Assembly: GCA_944472135.2 (NCBI GenBank)
Contig: OX235267.1
Coordinates: forward strand, 42,244,650 to 42,308,649
DNA from: Trichobilharzia regenti
Taxonomy: Eukaryota > Platyhelminthes > Trematoda > Strigeidida > Schistosomatidae
DNA: 64,000 bases
Reading direction: 5' to 3'
Within the stretch, counting starts at the first letter, position 1. Each line of letters opens with the position of its first letter. The notes under the pieces are model-generated. The model made no database searches. It was not told the origin of the DNA and was given only the letters and a program-made list of their open reading frames with translations. Positions 21,480 to 33,479 of the stretch are shown here, in pieces. The position numbers and the translations under genes are program-made.

Positions 21480-22345
21480 TAAGAGCATGGCGTTGGTACT
21501 GATTTTTAATAGCTACTACACATCCATTAAATTTACAATTGAAACAGAAACCAGGGAGGTAATCTCATTCCTGGACACCTGACAAACAAAGAAGACTGAT
21601 ATGACTCTGAAAGCATCAATATACCGAAAGTCTTCGTGGAGCGGCCAGTTGACAAATACTTAAAGTTGGGTACACACCAGTCTCAAGCGGAATCTGATCA
21701 TTTCCCTTGCAACTAGGATTCGTAGAATATGCAGCCCTGAATCACTTAAAAGAGAAAATCACTCTTTTGAGGAAGACACTACTTGAGAATGGCTATATAC
21801 CACGCTTTATAGATAAACAGATAAAGCTGATAATCAACAAATAACAACCTATCTCTGTGCTGAAGAAGATGATATACATGAATATGGTGTTCAGAGGCGA
21901 CCTTTGGGACGATTTCCTAAGAAGAAGAATACCTAACAACCTGAAAAGAAAACTCCCTCCTGCCAATTCACTATTGGTATTCTCAAGCCGTTCACTGTTC
22001 TTCAATAACTGCAATGATAAACTATCTGACTAGACCACCTCTGTGTGTATCTGCAACTTTACTTGCTCATCTGGACCGAGGTATATAGGTCTTGCAATGC
22101 GTGTTTTGTCTAATAGAATCAAGGAACAGTATCCCGTGGCTACGAAACGGTAACAATGTATCAATAAGAAGTGCTATAAGTGAACATATACTCAACACTA
22201 ATCACTCAATATGTAAAGAGAGCTCATTCAAAGCCATCTATAAGGTCAAAAGAAACCTTCCAAAAACGATAAGCTTACTCATACTTTGCACTGCCGACAT
22301 CTTTTTCTTAACCAACCCTTTAGTTATTTACCCTTTCTACACATT
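21480..22345 (+). mobile_element. PLE relic, end of RT, linker and GIY-YIG domain
   Basis: Plus-strand frames in order: ETREVISFLDT and SIYRKSSWSGQLT (end of RT, 21540-21650), ICSPESLKREITLLRKTLLE (21730-21790), a linker with FRGDLWDD, then a decayed Cys-rich GIY-YIG start near 22040-22080. A C-terminal part follows near 22160-22290. Stops throughout. The 59715-60390 relic is the same lineage. Confidence 0.7.
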
Positions 22346-22504
22346 ACATAATTAATATTTTGGACAAGTAGCAATTTTGATTGCTCATAACATTTTTGAA
22401 ACTTTTGATGACGGAAACAGTAACTCTAAAGAATTTTCATTATATTTCTCTTTGACAATCCTTATCTACACGCTTACACACACAAAGTAATTACATATAA
22501 ATGC

Positions 22505-22558
22505 CACTGTACAACTAACTGAATGAATTCGCCGCCGAAAAGAGACTCTTCACTGAAC
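22505..22558 (+). ncRNA. Hammerhead-like motif in PLE 3' region (degenerate)
   Basis: CTGAATGA (one extra base against CUGANGA) is followed by GAAA at 22537-22540, then AAGAG-A-CTCTT, a perfect short stem III, and cleavage-type TTC. It lies about 170 bp downstream of a PLE end, in sense. Short stem III hammerheads are known from PLE pLTRs; activity is inference and doubtful because of the core insertion. Confidence 0.4.
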
Positions 22559-22767
22559 TTTGTTTTTCTTATATATTCATGTCTGGATGAGTATTTTCTG
22601 TGAATTAGTATTAATAATTTTTGATTTTACTTTCGTGAATAGCTGTATAATAGCCTCTATGTAATCCGTTGTATTTTTATCTTCTGTTCTCTTGCTTTCT
22701 GTCGACTATTTTCAAACAGTTAATTATTCGTCACTTAACCAACTAGTTATTAAACCTCTATATTACG

Positions 22768-22945
22768 TTATCATTATTATATTATTATCATTTCCCTGGG
22801 TTCCTAGGGGAACATTGGGCTTCAACAAGACATCTCCACTTTCTTCAATTCCCTGCTGGCCTCTTCATCTGATTCCACGATGTCCCATAATCTCTCATCT
22901 TCTCCTTTCCACACACTCTCCTTCAAGTCATTCTATGTCAACGTT
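22768..22945 (-). mobile_element. RTE 3' UTR fragment
   Basis: TTCCTAGGGGAACATTGGGC and ACATCTCCACT parallel the antisense of RTE 3' ends elsewhere (for example 34192-34240). An ATT repeat precedes it at 22768-22790. Confidence 0.55.
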
Positions 22946-22949
22946 AGGC

Positions 22950-23635
22950 TATTCTAAATATTTAAAACACCGTTATTACTCACAAACTTTGATTCACATT
23001 GTTACTAACTTAAGATAACCAGTGGCCTCTGTTTCCTACCTATAGTAAATCTACAAGTCTCTGAAATAACTGCACAGCTTTGAAATAAAGTTACAAAAAC
23101 AGCAGATGTCTTTGCTGACTCATATGTTCATAATTACAAGAAATGAAACTTTTTCAAACCTAAGGTGAATTCTCCCAAAAACAAGCTTTTCAAGTAACTT
23201 ACCAACTTTCCATCTGTTTTCTCACTATATCTAGAGAATAGTTTCAAAGATGTCAGATTTAAGAAACGCATAGCTGAATACAACCCGATTCGGCTGATAA
23301 AGGGTGAATGTAGGATTTAATTTTGATTTAATTTTCACTCATATCTCTCAGCCCTACGTGATTTATCTCTTTATCAACAGGTTGAATTCAACCTGTATGC
23401 AAATGTAGCAGCAGCCAATTACGGAAGAAAATCTAATCTAAGTAATCAGAAATGTTGCATCGGCATTTTTTCTTCCCCATTTATTGCGATTCTTTTCCTC
23501 GTGATTAATTCCGCTCCACTTCACTTTTTCTTCGATTTCATTTTTTTATAATCACCGTCATCATTCTAATTTTTTACGTTATTCAATCTTTTCTACATAT
23601 CTTCTAGTTGTTTTTCATTTCCTTTCCCTTTAACT
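22950..23635. other. Gap upstream of a PLE
   Basis: AT-rich. A pyrimidine-rich tract just before 23640 could be the 3' end of an intron feeding the PLE frame, since PLEs are known to keep introns, but no donor is identified. Confidence 0.35.
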
Positions 23636-23638
23636 TAT

Positions 23639-24745
23639 TTGAAAGATTTATTATTAATATGTACTGACAACGTCCATTTCACGTTTGAAGGTGAACATTT
23701 TCGACAAGTGGATGACATTGCTATGGGAAGTCCATTAGGACCTTTGTTAGCGGATGTTTACATGTCTTATGTTGAAAACTTATCCTTTGATTTAATTTCG
23801 AAATTGCCCTTCTATAAGAGATATGTAGATGATGTCATTTTGATATGTGACGATCATGAAGATGCGTGTCGTCTATTAGACAGACTTAACTCTGTACAGA
23901 ATCATGTTAGTCTAACATGCGAGGAAGAAAGTCGCAACAAGCTTGCATTTTTAGACTATACTTCTGAGTTGAAGAGGTGATGGTTCAATAAGACGGTCTA
24001 TCTACAGAAAGCCCATTTGGACAGGACAATACTTTAATTTTACACAGCTTCTCTCCATTACAGTATAACAGAGGCTTGGTGAAATGCTTATTTAAGAGGA
24101 TTCAGCATATTTTCACGGCTGATGTTATAGACAAAGAAAACGAAATATTGATGGATACTCTTGTTGAAAATGGATATCATTTAAAAATTTTTATACAGGT
24201 GTAGAAGTCAACTAGTCTCTAAACCTACAATCCATACCGCCCTAAGAAAAAGGTTTTCATCAAATTACCGTATAACGGGGAAATAAATGGTAGGATTTTG
24301 AGACAAAGGTTGAATTCGATCATCCGTAGAACCTACTATGCAATCCAGCTTGTAATTGTCGAAAAAGCCAAAAATATGCTTCACTGCAAACTTCAAAATT
24401 GCACAAGTGATTATATCACATCCCATACAATCTAACAATCTTTGTGTGTGTGTGTGGACACATACATAGGGAGGAGTAATCGCGCTTTGCATGTGAGGGT
24501 GGGAGAGCATATCCCAAAATGGTTAGAAAAACAAATGAATTGTGAAAAGCCAATAGATACAGGTGTCAGACAACCAACTTCATCTATAGCTAAATATCTA
24601 ATCGAGATGAACCATAAGATTGATGTTAACTCAGCCTTTAACGTCATCTATAAAATCGGTCATGGGCGCTTAATGAAATACGCTGAGGCTATAGCTATTC
24701 ATAAACTTATTCCCTCCCCCCCTGTTTGTTATTACTCCTGACCTA
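23639..24745 (+). mobile_element. PLE relic with intact RT core motifs and a GIY-YIG domain
   Basis: The first frame (23639-23980, 113 aa) is the PLE RT palm: FRQVDDIAMGSPLGPLLADV at 21-40 and catalytic YVDD at 62-65, both intact. From 23985 the RT continues with frame changes (RSIYRKPIWTGQYF near 24000). A separate frame (24442-24741, 99 aa) is the GIY-YIG endonuclease: DTYIGRSNRALHVRVGEH near 6-23 and KYAEAIAIHKL near the end. 5'-truncated and frameshifted. A (TA)n tract follows at 24836. Confidence 0.8.
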
Positions 24746-24832
24746 CCTTGGTAATTCATATTTGATTGGATTGCCCACCAAACGTCGTGTTAATCATTCC
24801 TAAATCCATTTTTCGTCACTTTGTTTAATTTA

Positions 24833-24835
<3 letters not shown>

Positions 24836-24886
<51 letters not shown>
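24836..24886. repeat. (TA)n microsatellite
   Basis: About 25 uninterrupted TA dinucleotides just after the PLE 3' end. PLE 3' regions at 57837 also carry (TA)n. Confidence 0.95.
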
Positions 24887-24887
<1 letters not shown>

Positions 24888-25084
24888 ACTTGACAAGTAA
24901 ATGTTTGAGGGATCAGATTGTTCGAAATGTATAGCGTAAATACATCACATCGTTTTTCAGATAATCTCCGTCTTATAATAACACTATCATAATAAAAGTT
25001 GGCTTCTTTATTAATCTTATGCAATGCTGTAATTCCTCTTTGTACAGTCATGTTAATTATTTTGATCATATTCTTTTTTACAAG

Positions 25085-25260
25085 TTGATCAGGGATTGAT
25101 ATCAGTTAGAGAACCATTGAAAACTAGCATTGGAGTACTGGACAGCCAACTGTTCCATCCTAGTTTGAGAACCATCGGCAGTACGCACCTACTGGGCTTC
25201 GAACTCATGACCTTTCGGTCACAAGGCAGGCTCGTTTACCAGTTAATTAAAATTAAATTA
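25085..25260 (-). mobile_element. SINE family D, left part, interrupted by a SINE A
   Basis: GATATCAGTTAGAGAACC, CAGCCAACTGTTCCATCC and antisense box B GGCTTCGAACTCATG show a minus-strand D. At about 25260 a SINE A begins; a short plus-strand D end (25495-25565) lies beyond it. Confidence 0.65.
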
Positions 25261-25263
25261 ATT

Positions 25264-25491
25264 TTTCCTTCACGTTCCCGGTGGAACATAGGGCTTCAAG
25301 CTAGTGGCTTGAAGTTTCTGTAGGAGTGATTATTTTTACAGGATGGAGTTGCTAGCCTCATGCCCAACCTTTCCTCTTTACCAGCATTATTTCTGGCTCA
25401 GCGAGGTAAAGGAGTGCCTCGTCGGTCGAGGATCGAACCCCGGACCATGTGCATGGTCGGCGAGAGTCCTAACCGCTATACCACCGAAGCA
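25264..25491 (-). mobile_element. tRNA-like SINE, family A
   Basis: Minus-strand copy: CCTTCACGTTCCCGG at the tail end, TTTACAGGATGGAGTTGC, CATGCCCAACCTTTCC, antisense box B GGATCGAACCCCGGACC and antisense head CCTAACCGCTATACCACC. It resembles 50038-50258. Confidence 0.85.
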
Positions 25492-25494
25492 CTA

Positions 25495-25565
25495 TTTACC
25501 AGTACTCCCTGGTTTTCAATGGTCTTCTAACTGGTATTAATCCTTGATCCCCTCGTAAAAACAAA
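25495..25565 (+). mobile_element. SINE family D 3' tail fragment
   Basis: CCAGTACTCCCTGG, TTTTCAATGGTC and GGTATTAATCC are the D 3' tail in plus orientation. Confidence 0.55.
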
Positions 25566-25609
25566 ACTAATCCTTACAAACTCACTTTAGAAGATCATAT
25601 TTTTAGTTT

Positions 25610-26215
25610 TTAGTTCAGCTGCGCATATGACTTACCTAGGCAGCATATCTCCATCTACTGGTGGAAGGATGAGGATGTCACAACAAGCAATGATCGTTTC
25701 AGATCAGGAAATCAAGACAGACATTCATTATTTCCTAAATCAATGTGGTAATCTACTGCATTCAGCATAAAGAAGGTCTGAATTTTCAACTCTGGTGTCA
25801 ATTCAAACATTCTGTGCGTAGCAAACAGCATCTTTAACAGCCTACTTCAGACATTTATCAACAGCTGTCTTCCCTGCCTCCAATACTAAGGTCACATGAT
25901 CAGCCGGTCAGAAATCATAAGAAAGCAACAAGAAGCTGTAACAAGCAGATAACTGGAAGTCAAGAACATACTACCCAACATATATGTGGAAGTAAATCCA
26001 GATGGAATGGACATACACTGCAGATAGGGTTGAATGACACCACTCGCCAAGCTGGCCCACTAGTGGGTTTTGAATGAGAATTAGTAGGTTAGGTATGCTC
26101 CAGAGAATGACATGGCAGAGGTTGTGTGAGAAGAAAGCAGCGGCGAAATAGATATGGGCTCCTGAAGCATTTAGTTTCACTAGAAATCCAAGGGAATAGT
26201 AATAACAACAATATA
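25610..26215 (+). mobile_element. RTE C-terminal relic
   Basis: TYLGSISPSTGGRMRM near 25633-25680 matches the RTE block after the palm. Further down, stretches near 25880-26050 follow the SRWNGHTLQIGLNDTTRQA-like order of the RTE tail. Many stops. Confidence 0.6.
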
Positions 26216-26264
26216 AGTGCCTGTTTCGCGTAATATCGTTACGACTGTACAATTTCAACTAACT

Positions 26265-26745
26265 TAAAAGATATATTTCTTTGTTCGGGAAATCTTTCTG
26301 CCTCTCATTTTGTAGACTATATAAAATAACTAATAAGTATTTTATGTGAAAAAATAAGGAAATCAAAATGAACTTCTACTAGAAGAAACAAAATCACACA
26401 ACACGTTGGACACGTATCTAACATTGAATAGACATGTAAACTTCATGCAGGGAATCCCCTATATTAGTTTGAACAAAGAAAGAATGAGCAGATATTTGCA
26501 GGATAATATGAGGCAGTCTTAATTCGTGAATTCTCTTCAACAGCCTTTATCCTAAACAATATCAAATTATAAGTTACAAAATGTCTGAACTTAGTTCCTT
26601 CACAGTGACTTCTAGCTATAGATAGAAAGAAAATGAATCATTCAGTGTTAAAATGTTAAGTATTTATAGTGTATTTAGACAAGAGGGGAAGGGGGTGGTC
26701 AGAGTTCAGATTTCCTTTGGAAATAAGGATAGACTGGAAACAAAA
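26265..26745. other. AT-rich gap without recognised feature
   Basis: No coding or repeat similarity seen by eye. Confidence 0.4.
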
Positions 26746-26754
26746 TACAAGACC

Positions 26755-27245
26755 GAATAAGTGTTATAAGGCTTCAGCCGCATGTCTCTATTGTGTTCGG
26801 TTCCCACCTGGCTCCACGTCCGCCCACAAGCTTTCATCTCCTTTCGTATGACTTTCGTATAATCTTCCTCCTCCTCTGTGTCATCCCCAAACGGACGATC
26901 AACTCACCGCTTCCTGCCTGGGCTCCACTCGAGTGATAGTCTGGCATGTGATGTCGCTTAATGGTTTGTTATCTTACAGTATGGCCAATCCACCTCCATT
27001 TCTTCCTGCATATTTGTTGCACAATCGGTTCTTGCTGGGTTAGTTGGTTTGCTCATTGCCAGAGATTCTTGTTGCTGACCTTTTCTGGCCGGCTATCTGA
27101 TCTTGAGTAGTATTGAGCGAAGACAGCTAGCTGTTGATGAAGGTCTGTAGTTTGTTTGAAGTGACCTTCGTGACGCGCTGACCAAGTCCCTGATCTGTAT
27201 AGTAAGTATCACTGACTTCATATTGAAGTTGAAAATCCGAATAAC
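26755..27245 (-). mobile_element. RTE 3' end fragment
   Basis: Antisense RTE tail: ATAAGGCTTCAGCCGCATG, ACTCACCGCTTCCTGCC, TATGGCCAATCCACCTCC, then CTGATCTTGAGTAGTATTG. Most similar to 55195-55700, sharing GGTTAGTTGGTTTG. Confidence 0.75.
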
Positions 27246-27249
27246 AAAA

Positions 27250-27548
27250 TGAATTCATGCATATAAGAAGGAAGAAGAAAATTCCTGGTTACTTTGTTTC
27301 ACAGAAATCATTCCTGTAGGAAGACTTTTATCCAACCTCTGTATACAGAAAGGTAGTGTGACTGATCTCTCATTACCCTGGTAACCGTGATTGTGTTTGT
27401 TCTGTCATGTAACATCCCACTTAATTTTCATTATTTTCACTTACTCAATTGAACTCACTATTAAGCTTTCAAATTTTCGCTTAACTGTTTTTCGTATGTC
27501 ATAATTTTACTTTACTATTCCCACCCATCCTCCTGAACTCTCCATCAT
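27250..27548. other. Gap without recognised feature
   Basis: Nothing recognised. Confidence 0.4.
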
Positions 27549-27550
27549 AA

Positions 27551-27750
27551 GGCGTCGGTGGCACAGTGGTTAGGACTCTCGCTGACCATGCACATGGTCC
27601 GGGGTTCGAGCCCGCACCGACGCACACCTGATATCTATGGTAGGCCTGCAAAATTTGGGCTACCGATATCCGTGCTGAAAATTCCATACTTGTACCGAAA
27701 ATACAGTGTGGAATCAAGCTGTAAATCAAAAATAAATAAAAATAAATTTG
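27551..27750 (+). mobile_element. tRNA-like SINE, family B, full length
   Basis: Head GGCGTCGGTGGCACAGTGG (box A region) and box B GGGTTCGAGCCCGC. Family B tail: ATATCTATGGTAGGCCTGC, AATTTGGGCTACCGATATCC, GTGTGGAATCAAGCTGTAAA, then an A-rich end. The head is shared with family A; the tail differs. Confidence 0.85.
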
Positions 27751-27754
27751 TATA

Positions 27755-28200
27755 AATTCGTTCTGTCGTTAGATCTTGTATTTTTTCTCTAGTCAATCAG
27801 TGTTTCCAAGAGAAATCTGAACTCTATCCCCCTCCTTGTCTAATTATACTAAACACAGTTTTTTTCAGCACTGAATAATCTCCATATATTAAATATTTCC
27901 ATAGTACAATTTAGAACAACACATTTAAGCGAACAAAATTGTTTGTTTTCAATTAGATCTCATCAGGCCTAACTCTAATATACATAACTTTACGAATAAA
28001 AATTCGAATATAAACTAATCACGGTTTTCTGTCTATAGGATAATTAGATGGTGAGTTAGTAATGATAATAATAATGGCTTTTGTCAATAATAAGGATGAA
28101 AAAGTGAGGCAATCTGTGATAACACGAATAATGAAAAATGGCATGATTAAACAAGCAAATGTTCAGGTAGAAATAGTAGTCGATAAGGGCTAATAAAAAC
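27755..28200. other. AT-rich gap without recognised feature
   Basis: Nothing recognised beyond short chance frames. Confidence 0.4.
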
Positions 28201-28216
28201 AAATGTACCGATTAAG

Positions 28217-28686
28217 TTATACTAGATTGTAAGGGAAGTAAATAAAACACGTTTTAAATGAAGATGTAATAAGATTAAGGGATGATAAGAGAGGGGTTGA
28301 AAAAATATAAGTAAAGGATGGTGAGGAAGTCATCACTTGGTTATGTCTTAATAGGCCAAAGGGGGATAATGGCTGTACGGACTTCTTTCGAATGCATAGT
28401 TTAGGTTTAATAGTTCGAAAGCCTATCGCCTCAGCTGTGTGCAGTAGACGAATACGAAGTCTACTGAAAAGATTAGGTGGGATACGATGAATTACTTTGA
28501 AAGCTCTCGTTTTCTCCACGACATGACGACTACCAAGAAAATGTGACAAAAGTGAGCTACAGATTTTTTTGTCTGTCTTTTGCAAACCACAATGCGAGAT
28601 GTTCACTAACACGTTGGCTAAGCTGTCTAGTAGTACGCCCAACATAACTGTCACCACAGGTGCAGTTGAACTGATAAATGTACATA
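28217..28686 (-). mobile_element. PLE, GIY-YIG endonuclease part (downstream of an LTR insertion)
   Basis: The minus frame at 28217-28657 gives the PLE C-terminus: KTDKKICSSLLSHFLGSRH, FKVIHRIPPNLFSRLRIR, LHTAEAIGFRTIKPKLCIRK and a Pro-Leu-rich end. Just upstream on the minus strand (28640-28682) the frame encodes the Cys-rich GIY-YIG start with CTCGDSYVGRTTRQL. It is cut off from its RT half by the solo LTR at 28687-28986. Confidence 0.85.
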
Positions 28687-28986
28687 TGTAACAACAGAAG
28701 ACAAGGGCCAGGCAACAGATCGTTTTATTACCGAAATCAACACGTATTTATATAAATTTCACATACATTATTAAAGGCTAGTCAAGTAGACAAACACAGT
28801 CTTCTGATTGGTTGTTTTCGAGTTCCTCGGAAAGTGGAGCCATCTATCTGCGAATCATATTTGCCCATGTTTAAGTCTGCTGTGACTGGTTGCTGAAACA
28901 GCCTTGTTCTCACGGCCCATATTAGTGACCTACACATTGATGTAGGTTAATGTCAACCAATTCGCTAGCAGGCTGATCTCACCACA
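28687..28986 (-). mobile_element. Solo LTR, 300 bp, with 4-bp target duplication
   Basis: Begins TGTAACAACAGAAGACAAGG and ends CTGATCTCACCACA on the plus strand (TG...CA by inverted ends). It is flanked by CATA at 28683-28686 and 28987-28990. The PLE frame is continuous across the insertion if the LTR and one CATA are ignored, which fixes both borders to the base. Same family as the LTR at 60831-61125. Ty3/Gypsy-type by the 4-bp duplication and by the remnant there. The strand is assigned from that element. Confidence 0.92.
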
Positions 28987-29540
28987 CATAGATGTGGCAA
29001 AACTATCTAGCTTATCCTTCGTTTGAGTCATAATCATTCGTCGGCTAGAGAATGACAAACGTAGGTTTGCTGCGTAAAACGGTCTTCTTATACTCCTGGA
29101 AACTCTCTGGAGTAAAATCTCAGTTGGTAAGTCACCATTAAATTGTAACTTAATTAATACAGGTGTTTTACGTGCAGCAATAGTCTCAGGTTTTCTCTCT
29201 GATGTTTTCATGTTTCTTTATGAAACTACTTGGATAGCTCATCTCTGTCAAGGAATCGTGAATATATTCAAATTCCTTTTGTTAGAGGTCATCCGTACAT
29301 ATCTTTCTTGGTCTGCTCGCAAGACATTTAACAACATTTCTTTCATACTTAATAAGCCCGTAACTGAGGAAGTGTGTGTATTGCCCTGTTAATGTGCATC
29401 TTCTATGTACGCTTCTCCTAAGTGCTCCATCTTCCCGCCTACTTAGCAAGATATCCAGGAAATGCAGTTTACTATCCTGCTCTTCTTCACAAGTAAAAGT
29501 AAGCGAAGGGTGAACGTTGTTGAATAATATGTCCACTTAC
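28987..29540 (-). mobile_element. PLE, RT C-terminus and linker (upstream of the LTR insertion)
   Basis: The minus frame 29282-29536 has LTFTCEEEQDSKLHFLDILL, LRRSVHRRCTLTGQYTHFLS and a CLASRPRKICTDD end, the RT C-terminal block of PLEs. The frame at 28930-29211 carries the linker (LIKLQFNGDLPTEIL, FYAANLRLSFSSRR) and breaks at the LTR border. The RT palm is missing; CR1 sequence begins just beyond 29540. Confidence 0.8.
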
Positions 29541-29544
29541 ATCA

Positions 29545-32500
29545 TTTTTGATATTACACTGCTTATACCTTCTGTCTACAACTCGAATTCGCGGTCAAAA
29601 ATGTATGTTCACCTTGATCTTGGCAGCCTGTTCGAATTTTTGGGTCAGCTACTATAATATATACATTTTGCATCCAGTCTACTGTTTACCAACATTTATT
29701 TATCACTTAAATATGAATTCTAACAGAATCATTTACTCTCGTAACTTTATCAATCATCTACGACCAAATGACTTTCATATTCCAAAGAAACCAAGGAGGA
29801 AACATCGTAGTGGTTGGCAGAGAGCTCTCAAACGTACACCAATACACCTAACTTCGGTCCCTGTCATAATGAACACAAACTGCCTCTCTCTGCCAAACGA
29901 GATAATGTACCTACAATCCTTGATGGCTACTGATACTTATCATAATACTGTCATAATCACATAACAAGAAACGTGGTTGCACGAACTGTATGATGACAAC
30001 CTTATCTCACTAAAGGACTTTATTTTATTTCGTCAAGACCGTCAATGTTGTAATAAGAAAAATGGTGATGGCGTTGCAACTTTTATTCACTCCAAATGGT
30101 CTGTGTCTAATAACGTCTGCTTCACCTTCTCAAATGACTTCATTGACTGTATTACTGTCAAATGTCGCCCCAAACATCTCCCCAAATATAAACAAATCTA
30201 TATTACAAACATGTACATTTCTCCTAGCTGCTCTCCATCTGATCTATCTAATTTTGCTGATGAATTCACCATGTTTGCTGCAGCCAACTTCGACAACTCT
30301 CTATCAGTTATTACTGGGAACTTCAACTCCTCAGATTGCTCCTTTCTCGAAGCACTTGGTCACACAAACATAGTCAAATTTCCCACTCGACTTGACAAAA
30401 CACTCGATCTAGTTTTTACTAATGACGAAGGAGTATATGAAACACGTAGACGTTCACCAATACTAAACTCAAATCACTGCATTGTCCGTGTTTTACCAAA
30501 AATATATGGAAGCACAACAAAGATGCTACACATCTGAAAACATACTCAATCTAAGATGCATGCTAAAAAATACTAACTGGGATTTATTCTATGAAAGTAC
30601 ATTAGATGACTCAATCACCAATATAATGGATTATCTCAAGTTCTGCCTCGACATATGCTGTCCCAAACAAACACTGTTCAAACGCCTCGACCGCTTCTCG
30701 TCTCCCCATCTCAAACAACTTCGCAGGCAAAAAGAAATGTTATATAAATGCAAAGACAAGTTAGGACTTAAAAAGATTAATGCTCAAATCAAATCTGAAA
30801 TCAAAAATCTTAATGCTATCTATAACCAAACACTTTTATCATGCAAATCTCCTATCAGCATGTGGAAATTTTTCAATGAAATTACTGGCAATAGTAAGCG
30901 ATGTAATGTTTTTCCCTCTTGTGATGTTAATGCTCTTAATCTGTCTTTTATACGCTCTCCTTCTACTATAACCACTTCTAACGTTACTAATCTTGTAGCT
31001 GATAACTTCCAGGACTTTAATACTCTCGATGTTTTGAAATGTCTTAAAACTCTTAAGCCCTCACATAGTCTTGGCCCTGATGGCATACCTGCATATGTTC
31101 TAAAACAATGTGCAGATGCTTTATGTTCTCCTCTAACTAATATCCTAAATGCTTCTTTCTCCGAAAACGTTGTACCTGTTCCATGGAAAGACATTAAAAT
31201 AGTCCCTGTCCCTAAACCTGGAAATAGCAAGAACGTAAAGTTCAGACCCATTGCCATCACTTCCCCGTTTCTAAAGCTCATGGAAAAACTAGTACTTCTT
31301 AAACTCGAACCCTCCCTTAAAAGCTTCGAAGACCCCAAACAATTTGCCTACAGACAGGGTAGGAGTACTTTAGACGCTGCAGCCGTCTTACACAACAGTA
31401 TTGTCTCATCATTAGACAAAGGTGCCAAATATGTCCGCTGCACGTTTCTTGACTTCACTTCTGCTTTCGACTCTGTACCTAGATGTCTCTTGCTAAATAA
31501 GCTCTCCATGACACAAACCGAGTCCTGGGTCACTAACTGGTTGCATTCCTACTTTTCAAACAGAATGCAGTACACCGTATACAAAGGCGAATCCTCCTCT
31601 GCTGTGCTCACTGAAGCTGGTGTCTGTACTCTCCCCACTTCTCTTTTCTTTCTTTCTACATGACCTACCATCTTCAAATGACATTAACTTTGTCAAATAT
31701 GCTGATGACCTAACTGTATCTTTACCTGTCAAATGTCAAAGTGACTGCTCTAAACTAAATGGCTTCTTATCAGAAATCAGCCAATGGTCCAAGGAAAACG
31801 GTCTCACCTTAAACCCCTCCAAATGCCAAACAGTTAATTTCACCTTTAGGCACAAATCTGACCTAAACAAACTGGTTAGCACTCACGAGGTGTGCAACAT
31901 AGATGGCACTGAAATAGAAACCAAGTCGGAAATTAAATACCTAGGCGTCACTCTATCTTCTGATCTTTCCTGGTCGTCTCATATCTTGACGATTTCCAAG
32001 AAAATATTCCGTCTTACCTTCTACATCAAGAAGTTAAGACATTCTGGTGTAACCCAACCCTTACTCCTACAATTTGTTAACTCCCGTATTCTGCCTATTA
32101 TTCTCTATTTTTCCCCCTTAGTCTTTCCTGGGCTATTGAAGAAAGACTATACCTTATTACGTAGGATGTTAAAGGTTGTCAGCAGGGTAAGCAGTTTGCC
32201 ACTTAGCCAGCTTGTTAATATTCTGGTGGACAGGCACATGGACTCATGTGAAAAATGGGCGAAATCCATTTTATCTGACTCACAACACCCTCTACATTCA
32301 CAACTCTCCCCATGTATCTCTTCAGGGAAAACCAGAAGCCTATATAGGAAATATATGCCCGCACCCATACCCTACCTAGCTCGTGTTCTGTGCGATAAAG
32401 AAAGCATTAGGCGTGAAACCTTTAACTTATTAAATAGTCAGTAGAACAATGGATCTCGTCTTTCCAACTCACATCATTTATAGGTACAACGTTTTAACTC

Positions 32501-32870
32501 TCTACCTTTTTTTACTGTATTTATTTTTGTTATGTGCTGTTTTGTTTCTCTCTTCCTTACAAACTCTACTTAAAACATTCTTGTTCGTTCTTTCACACTC
32601 TGTATATCTCGACCATTTTGCTATCGCTTACGCCAGTAAATATGCTAGTAGTATCTACTTTTCTAACACCTTCAAACACTCTGTTTAAAATTTTGGCTTT
32701 GCTACCGACATGCTAATATGTTGTTGTCAAAACTGACTGAGATAACTTTAATCTATGTAGAACTTTATTTATTGTTAATGTACTAACTGGATGCAATATT
32801 GTAGTAAAATGCTGAGAATTCCATTCTGTATCACAAGTACTGTTTTGGAATAAAGCTATTATCTTACCTT
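29545..32870 (+). mobile_element. CR1-clade non-LTR retrotransposon (SR1-like), nearly complete ORF2
   Basis: This is the best preserved element here. 29548-30537 encodes the AP-type endonuclease (ETWLHEL near 29970, GNFNSSDCSFLEAL near 30320, SNHCIVRVL near 30470 at the usual SDH position). It is split by one TAA at about 29962. A frameshift near 30490-30510 leads into the RT frame 30482-31663 (SLGPDGIPAYVLK, FRPIAITSPFLKLMEK, TFLDFTSAFDSVP). A small deletion at about 31620, where PQGAVLSP is expected, shifts the frame again. The next frame, 31620-32444, holds FVKYADDLTVSL (catalytic YADD intact, residues 27-30) and the CR1 C-terminal region. The 3' UTR runs to about 32870 and ends in TTATCTTACCTTATCT. 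ORF1 is not seen. It may be 5'-truncated. Confidence 0.88.
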
Positions 32871-32879
32871 ATCTTTATA

Positions 32880-33475
32880 AATTAAAACTTGATTTTGTTT
32901 AGGATGAAGGTAGTTGATGAGAACTCATAAAGTAAGATGAGCTCTTATTATCCTGCAAATATGTTCATTCTCTCTTTGTTCATACTTGCTAATCTGTAAA
33001 TGCTAATTCGTGTTATATTCAGATTAAACTAGAATCCATGAGATTCCCTATGGTGTAACAACTACCCGGCTCTCAATTTACAACCAGACAGTAGTATAGT
33101 ATAATATTTAATACAACATGATTTAAGCAAATGCGTATTGCTTTCGGTAAATTCTTATCAGGATTTACGTTTACATAATGATGAAATACTAGTCATAGGC
33201 CTTTTGAATTAAACTGATTGATCAAATATAGGATCAGAATTCAGTGACGCGCATTAGTCGATAATAATTGAGGTGTTCATCATCATAATAATAACAAGGA
33301 TAAATTCATTCAAGTGTTTATATAATCTGGGCGACGGTGAGTGTATGTGTAGAATGTGTATACTAATAGGGATAGAGGGGAAAATAACTATTGTCATATA
33401 GCGACTAGATAATATAATAATAATAAATTATGAAACTGAGATTTTCAAGAGTTGCTTTGTAAGGATTAGATTTGT
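32880..33475. other. AT-rich gap without recognised feature
   Basis: No recognised coding or repeat similarity. Confidence 0.4.
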
Positions 33476-33479
33476 TTTT

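Noticed and set aside
23560..23640. Intron 3' splice site feeding the PLE frame
   Set aside because: Pyrimidine-rich sequence is common here and no matching donor or upstream exon could be identified.
24836..24886. TA tract as a regulatory or origin element
   Set aside because: Simple microsatellite; similar tracts at 40486 and 57836 follow repeats.
30820..31338. Minus-strand 172-aa frame
   Set aside because: Antisense of the CR1 reverse transcriptase.
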